Source: Azolla pinnata
Taxonomy: Eukaryota; Streptophyta; Polypodiopsida; Salviniales; Salviniaceae
Direction of reading: 5' to 3'
Length of the DNA stretch: 36,116 nucleotides
Assembly (NCBI GenBank): GCA_037176905.1
Contig: JBBBWG010033496.1
Span: 3,537-39,652, forward strand
This document shows positions 22,931 through 33,109 of the stretch, in pieces. The notes beneath the pieces were generated by a model that made no database searches, had not been told where the DNA came from, and saw only the letters and a list, made by a program, of their open reading frames with translations. A program made the translations under genes and the position numbers. The number at the start of each line of letters is the position of its first letter. The stretch's first letter is position 1.

Positions 22931-23065
22931 TGCGTCTTTGTTGTATGCGAGGTCCGGATCGGCCCTTCTGCTGCAGCTCCTTGTGCTGCTCGGATCGAAC
23001 AGCGCCTTCCTCAGTTCTTCTCTCCGTCCGTGTCTCTGTCTTTCTCTGTGTCTACAGAGAAATAA
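22928..23065 (-). other. delta-COP 5' UTR and start-codon exon
   Basis: The minus strand from about 23065 to 22931 is a purine-rich leader (ACAGAGAAAGACAGAGACAC and on) with GAGCAGCACAAGGAGCTGCA. It ends GACGCAATG|GTAAAC. The start codon is thus the last three bases of the first exon. The 5' limit is uncertain. Confidence 0.6.
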
Positions 23066-24240
23066 AACCAGGTTTCCATGTGCATACCACCATTCATGCA
23101 TCAGATGATGTATGTGTATGCATGCATGCATGTGCATGTATGTATGCATGCTGTGCATGTGTATGTCGCTATGTGTGTCTGTGCATGTATGTAATGCGTG
23201 TGTGTGTGGATGTATATATGTGTGCATGCATGCATGCGTCTCTAGATGTATACATGTGTGCATACATGTAGATATGTTTGCATGCATGCATGTCTAGATG
23301 TATACATGTGTGCATGCATGTCTATGCCTCGCTATGTGTCTACATAGAAATAAAAACCAGGTTTCCATGTGCATACCACCATTCATGCATCAGATGATGT
23401 ATGTGTATGCCTGCATGCATGTTTGCATGTATGTATGCATGCATGTCTACATGGTGTGCATGCGTATGCATGCATGCCTGCATGCATGTGCATGTATGTA
23501 TGCATGCTGTGCATGTGTATGTCGTTATGTGTGTCTGTGCATGTATGTAATGCATGTGTGTGTGTGGATGTATACATCCAGACATGCATACATGTGTGCA
23601 TACATGTAGGGATGTTTGCATGCATGCATGTCTGGAGGTATACATGTATGCATGCATGCATGTCTAGATGTATGCATGTGTGCATGCATGCATGCATGTC
23701 TAGATGTATACATGCGTGCATGCATGTCTATGCCTTTCTATGTGTCTACATAGAAATAAAAACCAGGTTTCCATGTGCATACCAATTCATGCATCAGAGG
23801 ATGTATGTGTACGCATGCATGCATGTTTGCATGTGTGTGCATGTGTATGTTTGGGCATGCATGCATGTATGTGGTGCATGTATGTATGTATGNNNNNNNN
23901 NNNNNNNNNNNNNNNNNNNNNNNNNNNNNNNNNNNNNNNNNNNNNNNNNNNNNNNNNNNNNNNNNNNNNNNNNNNNNNNNNNNNNNNNNNNNATGTGTGC
24001 ATTTATGCATGTGTGCAAGGGTGCTTGTGTATAAGTCCATGTGGTATGCATGCTTGCATGTCTGTACGTATGTATGCAAACATACATACAGACGCACATA
24101 CATACATAGCTGAGAAGAGCAGAAGGATGTAGGAAGCCCAAGGTACAATCATGCACATACATACATGAATGTGTCAAGCACCCACACATACATGTATGTG
24201 TAAAGCATCCACACACACATGTATGTGTAAAGCATCAATA
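23050..24240. repeat. ATGC/TGTATG microsatellite with a higher-order ~70-bp module
   Basis: Long runs of GCATGCATG, TGTATGTATG and GTGTGTG. A non-simple module, TCTACATAGAAATAAAAACC, AGGTTTCCATGTGCATACC, CATTCATGCATCAGATGATG, occurs three times, near 23050, 23337 and 23743. The spacings are thus about 287 and 406 bp. Many Cys/Met/His-rich frames on both strands are artefacts. Confidence 0.9.
23893..23992. other. Assembly gap, 100 N
   Basis: A run of 100 N inside the ATGC-rich repeat, where assembly would be expected to fail. True length is unknown. Confidence 0.99.
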
Positions 24241-25199
24241 CATACAATCACATGAGGGGGAAATCGGGATTTCGAGTACATTAAGAGGGCAATTAGGGTT
24301 TCGACACCGGAGAAAGAAGATAGGTTCAAATTATCGATAAGTAAATATATCAACCAAAAATCTGAAATCTCATAGGGGAACAAAATCTTCAAAACCCAAC
24401 CTGAAAGCCGCCTTGTTACAAACATGCACAATCAAAGAATTTGTGTATGCATGCCATTTGCACAGCAATTTTGAATCCCAACACAAGTCGAGTGCACCCT
24501 CAAATAAAATATGCTTGCATCGAGCCATTTATACAGTCTTGGTCATTCTATCTGTCGATGAAAGACTTAGGCGAATTGCACTATTTTTCTTGGTATTGAA
24601 GTTACCAGAACACCAGATGGGTTGCTTCTCACATGATGACATTACAAGAAAAACCTGCTCTACAAGTTCAAGATGATCAAAGGCATAACTCCATCTTGAC
24701 ACCCATGGATAGAAATCTAATCCTGACGATCATAGATTCCAGGTGAACAATGCAATATTAACATTGTGTGGGCAAATCATTGGAAGTATGATCTATTTGA
24801 CCATCACTTGACCAGATCTCAATTACACGGTCAAACTCCTTAGCTACTCCATGCAACCACCATGGACAACCACCTCGATTGTACTATTTGAGTACTTCAA
24901 CACGTGATTGGTAGGCTAGATCATGACATCCTCTACCAACACTAGGAATTGATCCGACTTAAGGGGTTTACGGAAGTAGAGTGATCTCTTGGAGTAACAA
25001 GAAGTAGCTGACGGTGAGTGTGTCGAGCACCGACGTGGAATATAGGGGAAGACATGAACGAATCTCTCTACGAATTGATATCAATCTACTGTCACAATCT
25101 CAAAAGCATCTAGTTGGCAAAGAATAAAGTGTTTCAAGCCCAAAACTAAGTACATTGAGGTGCACTAGTACTATATCTGAGAGCGGATATTAGTCGAAG
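24241..25199. other. Intergenic, nothing recognised
   Basis: No protein motif, RNA gene or clear repeat was seen. Short frames at 24174-24431 (minus) and 24413-24676 (plus) carry no family signal. Confidence 0.5.
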
Positions 25200-25985
25200 C
25201 TCCTCCAAAGATAAGACTGATGCAACATGGCACGCTTGCCTATAATATTGAGGAATTTGTTGATCAACAATCCAACAGCCAGATCATGCAACTAAGGAGC
25301 AATTGTCAATCAGTAATCCAACTGCCAGATCATGTAGTTAAGGAAAAATTCATGATCGGCAATCCAGATGCTAGATACTTCGAGATCATGCAACTAAGGA
25401 ACATGTACTGATCGGCAATCCAACTTCATGCAACAAAGGAACAACTGCTAATTCGAAATCCGGCTAGCTGAGAAAACAACTGTTATCAGCAATCTAGCTT
25501 CATGCAGCTGAGGAGCAACTATTGCTCAGCAATCCAACTGACAGTGTGCAACCAGATCGCGCAACTGAGAAACAACTTCTAATTGGCAATCCAACTGATC
25601 ATGCAACTATGGAACAACCTATTGATCTGGAATCCAACTGCCGAATCATTGCCTGATGACACAACTGAGGACAACTGTTGATCGGAAATCCAATTGTCAA
25701 TGCTAGATCATGTAGGTGAGGAACAACTATTGATTAGAAATCTAGCTGCCAAGTCATTGCCCTATGACACAACTAAGGAACAAACTGTTGATTGGAAATC
25801 CAATTGCCAATGCTAGATCATGCAAGTGAGAAACAACTATTGATCGCAAATTGAACAGCCAAATCACTGCCTGATGACGCAACTGAGGAATAAACTGTTG
25901 ATTGGAAATCCAGTTGCCAAATCACTGCCAGATCACACAACTGAGGAACAACTGATGATTGGAATTCCAATTGCCAAATTGAACT
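25200..25985. repeat. Degenerate minisatellite, core GATCATGCAACTGAGGAACAACTG
   Basis: More than ten diverged units, each combining ATCGGCAATCCAACTGCCA with GATCATGCAACTGAGGAACA and a short spacer. Unit length varies from about 45 to 90 bp. In the right half a longer unit (TGGAAATCCAATTGCCAA ... AACAACTGTTGAT) recurs, which suggests nested expansion. Confidence 0.8.
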
Positions 25986-26030
25986 TAGGGAGCGTCGAGA
26001 GAATAGTTCCTTTTTAAATAATAATTAAAA

Positions 26031-26476
26031 GGGAAAGTTACCAAAAAACGCCTAACAAAATTATAAATGATATTTTAACGCCTACCAAAACTGAAAATTA
26101 CAAATTGACGCCTACTTTAAAAACTACCATGTAATTGATTGATTAACGCCAAATCCATTAATTTGTCAGTTCAATTAACATCGAATGAACGGATTGCTTA
26201 ACACTCGATCACTTGATCAACACCAAATCAATGCGTCAATCCATTAATTAGATTCTAAAATTACCAACCCTTTGTTAAGAGAATATTAGAAGGGAATCAA
26301 TCAATCAGGATCAACTGGGTGGGAAGCGATTAGGAACAAAATCATACAAGCAGAATTAATTGGGTGTTAATTTTTAGTGGAAAGCTAAGATTAGGCGTTT
26401 AATTTGTAATTTCTGATTTCAATAGTCGTTAAAATGTAATTTACGATTTTAATAGGTGTTTTTTTTTAATTCTCCC
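26031..26476. mobile_element. Mutator-like non-autonomous element (MITE-size), 446 bp
   Basis: The ends are long inverted repeats. The left end (about 26031-26115) starts GGGAAAGTTACCAAAAAACG. The reverse complement of the right end (about 26391-26476) starts GGGAGAATTAAAAAAAAACA. Both continue with AACGCCTA, TTTTAACG and AATTACAAATT blocks in the same order over about 85 bases. The element is flanked on both sides by the same nine bases, TAATTAAAA (26022-26030 and 26477-26485), the target-site length of the Mutator superfamily. The interior has no coding capacity. Each end holds shorter subrepeats around AACGCCTA with a period near 30. Because the flank is AT-rich, the 9-bp match alone would be weak; its exact position against both ends makes it convincing. 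Confidence 0.82.
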
Positions 26477-26586
26477 TAATTAAAATTTAAATTGAAAAGA
26501 AAAAAAATATATAAAGACCGTAACTAACTTCCAACTCTCTCGTCCAATCATTTTTTTTCGGTTGTCTGTTTTTTTTTGCGCAATTA

Positions 26587-27248
26587 AAAATGATTACAAT
26601 TTACGATTAACTTCTAGAAAACAATCTCGTAATTAAATTCATTAGTTAACTTAGAAACGAAACAGGAAAAATCATCAATTAAATTCGCAGCAGCAGATTT
26701 TCAGAAACAAACAAAAAAAAACAAAACACGAAAAAAAGACTAATTTACGAAATTAATTAAACTCGATAAAGAAATATTTACGTAATATTTAAAAAATTTC
26801 GAATTAGAATTAAAATGATTACAATCTACGATGTACTTCTAGAAAAAAATCTCGTATGATTGGAAAAAGAAAAAGAAAAAAAAAACGAAACAGGAAAATC
26901 ATCATTAATTCATTCGGAGCAGCAACTTTCAAAAACACAAAAAAAAAAAACAAAACACGAAAAAAAGACTAATTACGAAATTAATTAAACTCGAAAAAGA
27001 AACATTACATAATGTTTGATAAAATTCACTAAAATTATTACAATTTACTATCAACTTCTAGAAAACAATCCCGTAATTAAATTCATTAATCAAATAAAAA
27101 ACGAAACAGGAAAAATCATTAATTAAATTCGGAGCAGCAGATTTTCAAAAACACAAAAAAATAAACACGAAAAAAAGACTAATTTACGAAATTAATTAAA
27201 CTCGATAAAGAAATATTTACATAATAATTTTTTAAAAATTCGAATTAG
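26587..27248. repeat. Three tandem copies of a ~220-bp AT-rich repeat
   Basis: Copies start at 26587, 26812 and 27031 and run to about 27248. Each begins AAAATGATTACAATTTACGA. It continues with ACTTCTAGAAAACAATCTCG, ACGAAACAGGAAAAATCAT, GGAGCAGCAGATTTTCA, AACACGAAAAAAAGACTAAT and AATTAATTAAACTCGA. Copies differ by substitutions and small indels. It resembles a short satellite array; no coding capacity. Confidence 0.9.
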
Positions 27249-27254
27249 CACAAG

Positions 27255-27405
27255 GACGCCATCGCCATCGCCATCTTCTTCTTCTTCTTCATCGCCATCG
27301 CCATCTTCTTCTTCTTCATCGCCATCGCCATCTTCTTCTTCTTCATCGCCATCGGCATCTTCTTTCTTCTTCTTCTTCTTCTGCTGCTGCTTCTGCTGCT
27401 GCCGA
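27255..27405. repeat. CTT/CATCGC compound microsatellite
   Basis: Blocks of CATCGCCATCGCCATC alternate with (TTC)n, four times, then TTCTTC/CTGCTG runs. It lies about 200 bases upstream of the synaptotagmin-like start codon, so it is probably promoter or 5' UTR. A CGCGCGCGCG run follows at 27420-27429. Confidence 0.85.
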
Positions 27406-27609
27406 TTCTTGTTCTTCTGCGCGCGCGCGCTAGAGAGATCAGAATTAGAAGGAGAGTTCCTTTCTTATTCCATTTCTTGATCGTCAAAGATCTTGCGGCA
27501 ATCATTCAGCATTGGCCCCCGGCGTCCATCGCTCTTCTTTCTTTCTCTTCCTTCCTCATTCTTCTTCTTGCAGGTTGATTCACAGAAACCCTACGGAACG
27601 GGCCGAAAG

Positions 27610-30600
27610 ATGATATGGAAGCTATTATCGGATATCTTCTACAGCTTCATCTTTGGTCTCGTGTCGATGATGGTATGGTCAATCTCAATGAGTCTTCGAA
27701 GACACGAAAGGAGCTCCAAGGTCGTTCCATCGCTATCGTTTAATGCATGTGTGGTTAATGCCGTTCTTTCTCGTCTCTGATTTGTTTTCGCGTCACTTCT
27801 CTCCGCTATCTTGCTTTCTGGTTTCTGCTGGTAGTCGATGTGCTTAATCCTGATTATAAAATCCACAACTTTCACAGACCACAGACATGGCGTTTCTAGG
27901 TCAGCTTACGCAAGCGAAAGTGAAGAGGCTTTGTGGCACGGCTCAGAATTATCCGCTCTGGATCTCCTTTCCTACGTTCGAGAGGGTAACTTGCAGATAT
28001 TTTTTCTTCTAACTCGAAAGCTGTGACATTGCGATGATCTAATTTGGAAATTGGAACAAGAAATCGTGACAGACAACTGTACTTGAGTCTTGCATGCTGA
28101 ATTGCCAATTGACCTGTACTGTCAGTATGTGTCAGAATACCGATTTCATTTTGCACCATTTTTTAATAGCTAGTGTGCACTGGTTCCCACCACGTACTCA
28201 GCAAAAATAAAAAAATTTCGCATTTTCACCTCATCATCTTGTGTGAATGGTCGAGCATTATGCATCATTTTCAGCTCATCTTCCAGTACTTTAAATGATC
28301 TGAGATGCATTTTCATCTATCCGCATCTTGTGTGAATGATTCAGCCTGCATAATTTTCTAATCTTTATCTGTGAATGATCGAGCCATGTGCATTCGTTTG
28401 ACTTCTAGCACCTTTTGAAGTTGATGAGGATTATTGGTTCTGGACCGGTATGATACAAATCTCTAATTGGTAGATGCGATAAATTGATACTGATGAGCAA
28501 AGTCGAGCATTTTCACCTGGTCTGCCTTCGATCGTTATGAATTACACGATCAACCTGAATTGCCATGTGTCTGTTTAACTCCGATCTTCACGAACTTGAG
28601 CAGAGGGGCATGACTCATGATCAGGCTCAGATGTGTGTTTATTTAATATAAACTCCAATCTACATGAATGTGAATGAGTTTGTACAATCAGACTGTTTCC
28701 TGTGTGCGTTAAACTCTGTTTAATTTACGAATGTGAACTATAAAACTTGCATTGTGTTTGTTCTCAGGTCCGATCTTCATGTTGAGTTATGTATTGCGTT
28801 TTTTTCTACATAATATTGAGGCTCGCTCTAATGAATTGTAGGTAAAATGGATAAACAAGATGTTGGAGAAGATCTGGCCGTCGTTTGCCGTGGTATGTAT
28901 ATCGATGGACATGCTATTTTGATGACTATCACAAATCCGTAACCAACAGTTTTAGTACATCATGATCCTACTTAGTTATCGGATCTCATTTCAGTAATTG
29001 AAAATGCTTTTCTTTTCACTCGTTTAAAATAAACAGGCAGCTTCAGAGATTCTGAGAGAAAGTCTTGAACCTTTGTTGGCTTTATATGCTCCGCCAGGCT
29101 ACAATAAGATGCGCATCACTAAGCTCTTCTTGGGGAATATTGCCCCTCAGATTGAAGGTTAAGTATTTGATCATCATCAGATTCTACAGAATTCACACTT
29201 CTGATGATCTAATCTTATTAATTCTTTAAATGCAATTTTCCTGCTTTAATCTGGTCTTTAGTTCTCCTAAATATTCTTTTCCTTTCCCCTCTCCCGCTTC
29301 CCATTTTACATGATATTATATGTAAATGTGATCTGGTCTGATCAGTTAGGTATCAAGATCCAAACCATGAACAAAGGCCAGCTTATAATGGATCTGGATT
29401 TCAAATGGGGTGCAGGCGATCCAAAGATTGTTCTAGCTCTAGGCACATCGATTATTGGTTCAGGCGTGCCAATTGTGAAGGTAGTAATTTCACTATGGGA
29501 TTCCTAGCTTCAGAGGAACATTTGTCCAGCTTATAATAGTTATAATTAAGCATATCAAGCATAGAGATAACATTTAAGCAGATAATAAATGTAACGGTTT
29601 TAGCATATTGGTCAAGTGATCTCGCATGAGCTTTATATATCAGCTCATGCTCAACTTCCATGGATTCTAAGTTGTACATCTTCATCCTCACCATCATTAA
29701 TACTTGCAGAATTTTTCTTACAATCAAAAACACAATTTCCAATGATCTGTTCAATAATGTTGAGGTCCTAGTTGTAGTCAGCTGATGTCTATATTAATCT
29801 TGCCTTTAAAGTCACATGATCGAGAGAGACTAATTAGAAGGTCTCATTTTTAGCACAGGTTCATCACATTTTTTCTCTCCTTTTACTTGTGTTTACTGAA
29901 TCAACTCATAGTGTCCTCGCTTTCATTTTAGCTATTCCTGAACTAATATGCCATAGTAATTTTGAATCATCGACATCTTTGGTTGGATATATTACTCTGT
30001 AATTCTGATCAATTTCTCCACATTCATCTCATTTCATCTCTTCATTGTTGGCAGTTTGAAAATCTACGATTCTTTGCAACAGTTCGCGTCATAATCAAGT
30101 TTGCTGAAGATTTTCCATGCATATCAGCTGTGGTGGTTTCACTCTTGGCAAGGGTATGAAGTATATTTTGTATATTATTTGCATTACTTTGCATCGGATG
30201 GACATCAACATCCGTAAAATGACTTACCACGATGGGATTCTTTTGTATATTATGTAGCCAAAGCACGAAATTAGATATGATTTGGTGGTGATTGGTGGAA
30301 ACGTATCCAATATCCCAGGAATTTCGGAGATGATCAAGGTACTAACAAAGCCATATCTAATATGGCTGCTCGCATATAATAATTGCTACATATTTAATCC
30401 GCAGGTTTCAAACTTCTAATCTGCTGACACGGAGCAAGTAATTGTAGTTTTCTGTTAAATGATTTGCGTATTTCTAATTATTGCTCTCAGCTTCAGGGTA
30501 CTATCGAGAATACAATTACCGGCAGTCTCCAATGGCCGCAGAGAATAGTGATACCTATAAGCAACACTCCTGTAGATTTGAGGTACGTATAGTCTATATC

Positions 30601-32330
30601 CCTTCATTTTTTTTATCAAAGCATATGAGAGTAACTTGACATTTCAGCTTCTTGCCTCAAAGCTTTTCATCATTCTTCCATGCCCAGTGATCTACAACTA
30701 AAACTTCAAGGAAAGCTCATTGTCACCATTGTAAAGGCGGCAGCCTTGAAGAACATGGAAACTTTCACCATATCAGACCCATATGTGGAAGCCTATGTTC
30801 GCATACTTCTCAAAAATAAAACTAAGACCGTAAATTGCAATCTGAATCCTGAGTGGAATGAGACATTCGCTTTTGATGTCCAAGATCGGGAAACACAGTC
30901 ACTCACCCTAAAGGCAAGTCACCATTACATTTAATGCATTATGCGTGTCCCACCTAATTCTATGATCATGACATTTCTCTTACAATTTGACTGATTTTCT
31001 TGAAATGCCATCAGAAAGGGAGACCGTATGCATTATACACAAAATCTATAATCCGTATACAATAAACATGACCTTGTTCTGACCTAAAAATTCCATGATC
31101 AGGTGTTTGACGAAGATATTGTGGGAGCACACAAGTTGCTAGGAGCTGTTAACTATCCTTTGGCCAAACTCGTTCCCGAGGAAACCAAGGAGCTGACATT
31201 GCCTTTGACACCATGCTTGGAAATGGATAACGTTATTGACCTGCATGATCGAGGCACTCTAACAATTCGAGTCAGTTCTCATTTGCATATGCATTTTTAT
31301 TCCTTCTCACTAGGGTTTCACCTCACGACTTATTCAAAGCTTTGTGGCCTTCTATCTAACCTCAGATGCAATATCACGTGTACTCCAAGGACGAGCAAGA
31401 AGTCGCAATGGAGAGAGAGCGAGAGTTCTTCCAGAAGAAGGCCAAGGAAGCACGCGAGGGCCTGATCAGTGGCACGATGGATGCGATAGGGGGTGCAGTT
31501 GGGGGAGCTGGAAAGCTTGTGGCGGGGGGTGTTGGAGCCGTTGGTAGTAGTGTTGGTAGAGTGGGCAGTAGCATTACCAAAGCTGCAAGAGGTGTGTCGT
31601 CTTCATTCATCATCAGATCTTCTTCCCACTCCCTACAGCAACAAATCAATGCCCCGGATCAAACCGTGAACCCCAGATCATCTTACACATCAAATCCTAG
31701 ACTCCACAGACAGAGTTTACACATATCAAACCCTCCATAGAACTCCAGAATATGTATGTCATCTTCTTTCATCACAAGATCTTCTTTCCACACCCTACAG
31801 CAACAAATCAATGCCCCAGATCAAACCCTGAACCCTGAACCACTTCATCTTACACATCAAACCCTAGACCCCATAGACAGAGTTTAAACATATCTAACCC
31901 TCTAAAGACCCCAAAATATTTTCGTCATCTTCATTCGTCACAACGTCTTCTTTCCACACCCTACAACAACAAATCAATGCCCCAGATCAAACCCTGAACT
32001 CTTACACATCAAACCCTAGACTCCATGGCAGAGTTTGAACTTATCAAACCCTCTATAGACTTGGAAGTTGAGCTGTTTTTACTCAAAATGGCTTAGGGTT
32101 TAAAGGGTTTAACTTGAAAATTTTCGGCCTTCCCCCCTTGAGGGAACAACCACATATTTGTACTTTTGAAGGCAGAAAACAAACTTGAAATGAACAAACT
32201 TGAAATGCTACTTTTGATTGTAATTTGCTGCTATACTGGAGAACGTGATACTATTTGGAATGGTGTGCGGCACACAGGTGGACGGAAACCAGTCACATCT
32301 TTCTCTTTCTTTATCTCTTTCAAGTTGTGA
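27610..32330 (+). CDS. Plant synaptotagmin / extended-synaptotagmin-like SMP-C2 protein, 12 exons, about 486 aa
   Basis: Exons: 27610-27720, 27878-27985, 28842-28892, 29037-29157, 29350-29480, 30055-30153, 30258-30338, 30497-30582, 30688-30913, 31103-31270, 31366-31591, 32278-32330. A hydrophobic anchor spans residues 5-28 (LLSDIFYSFIFGLVSMMVWS), with basic residues after it. An SMP lipid-transfer domain follows (about 70-262: PLWISFPTFERVKWINKML, LFLGNIAPQIEGIKIQ, CISAVVVSLLA, LQWPQRIVIPI). One C2 domain (about 270-394) has SDPYV, NPEWNETF and VFDED, so Asp293, 341 and 343 could bind calcium. The tail is charged, then Gly/Val-rich (GGAVGGAGK, VGAVGSSVG). This is the layout of Arabidopsis SYT4/SYT5-type proteins, which tether ER to plasma membrane. 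Intron 9 (30914-31102) is GC-AG. The last exon (GRKPVTSFSFFISFKL) is less certain: without that splice the frame runs to a stop at 31738-31740. A TTGCAG acceptor near 27573 suggests a 5' UTR intron. Confidence 0.92.
31605..32065 (+). repeat. Three tandem ~164-bp repeats with AAACCCTA motifs, in the last intron of the SMP-C2 gene
   Basis: CAACAAATCAATGCCCC starts near 31639, 31801 and 31967. Each unit continues GATCAAACC.TGAAC, TTACACATCAAACCCTAGAC and CAGAGTTT, then TATCAAACCCTC. The CAAACCCTAGA phrase contains the plant telo-box AAACCCTA. The first unit begins right after the exon 11 donor. Confidence 0.85.
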
Positions 32331-32790
32331 AGTTGTGAGCCTTGGTTTCGCTCTGGATATTGGTGTTTGTACTTTCTTTGCCTTTCTTGATGAACGAACC
32401 TAGTTCAAAGGAATTCTTGTTGTGAAGCAAAATATCTCGTGCCCCATAAACAACGCCTCGGATGATTTGACAACAGATCTTTGACAAAGAAACTAGGCCC
32501 ACTCCACTACTGAATTTAAGGACGTTTTACTCTTACTATATATATATACATAAGCATCCTCTCGAAAACCGAATGCTTATATACCGCTTTCAACAACAAT
32601 TTACGATTTACATGAGATTTATATACAACAACAATGATAATAAGATGACATGAAGTTTATATACCGCTTTCAACAACAATTTACGATTCAGAAATGGGAA
32701 TTGCTCGTGTCTCGGTCATATATATAACCTTCCTCTTCAAAAGCTACAACTATACAACGTGTACTATTCATTACAGAAGAAAGTTTACTG
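32331..32790. repeat. 3' flank of the SMP-C2 gene with a ~32-bp direct repeat
   Basis: TTATATACCGCTTTCAACAA, followed by CAATTTACGATT, occurs near 32577 and again near 32658, 81 bases apart. A TATATATATA run is at 32540-32549. No gene is seen. Confidence 0.7.
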
Positions 32791-32795
32791 AAAGT

Positions 32796-32905
32796 GCTCA
32801 ATTACCGAAGGAAAATTATGGAAGGAAGAGCTTCTGCTCAATTACCGAAGGGACAATTATTGAAGGAAGTGTTTTGTGCTCAATCACTGAAGGAAAGTGC
32901 AGGCG
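32796..32905. repeat. ~41-bp tandem repeat, about 2.5 copies
   Basis: GCTCAATTACCGAAGG begins copies at 32796 and 32836, and GCTCAATCACTGAAGG begins one at 32878. Each is followed by AAAATTATGGAAGGAAG-like text. The frames over it are repeat products. Confidence 0.8.
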
Positions 32906-33109
32906 ATGGATTGAAAGAATTATCCGGTCATGTAATGTACACATTTTTTAAGGTGCCATTCGATGCAGATATGCACAAAGCTCTGACTTTGTCCTCTCCA
33001 CAGAAAACATGGCAAATATGCAGCTTATTGCTAGCTCTTGTTTCCATTTCTCCCTAGCTTCTGGTGGCAGTTCGTTCATAGAAAAACTTCCTCAGTCACT
33101 GCTCAAATT

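Noticed and set aside
22787-24216. Cys/Met/His/Thr-rich frames on both strands, up to 221 codons
   Set aside because: They are products of ATGC/TGTA microsatellite sequence and cross a run of N.
24241-25199. Retroelement remnant in the gap after the ATGC repeats
   Set aside because: No polyprotein motif, primer-binding site or terminal repeat could be recognised, so it is left unassigned.
25200-25985. Possible CRISPR-like repeat-spacer array
   Set aside because: The units are diverged, uneven in length and adjoin without unique spacers, in a plant nuclear context. It is a minisatellite.
30491-30496. Alternative acceptor adding Leu-Gln before GTIENTI in the synaptotagmin-like gene
   Set aside because: The version without these two residues matches the spacing recalled for Arabidopsis SYT4/5-type proteins. 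Minor use is possible.
31592-31740. Stop at 31738-31740 as the normal end of the synaptotagmin-like protein
   Set aside because: That stretch is the first unit of a tandem repeat, and a phase-matched acceptor and short exon exist at 32278. It is kept only as a possible intron-retention form.
31605-32065. Interstitial telomere array
   Set aside because: AAACCCTA occurs once or twice per 164-bp unit rather than in tandem, so these are telo-box-like words within a longer repeat.
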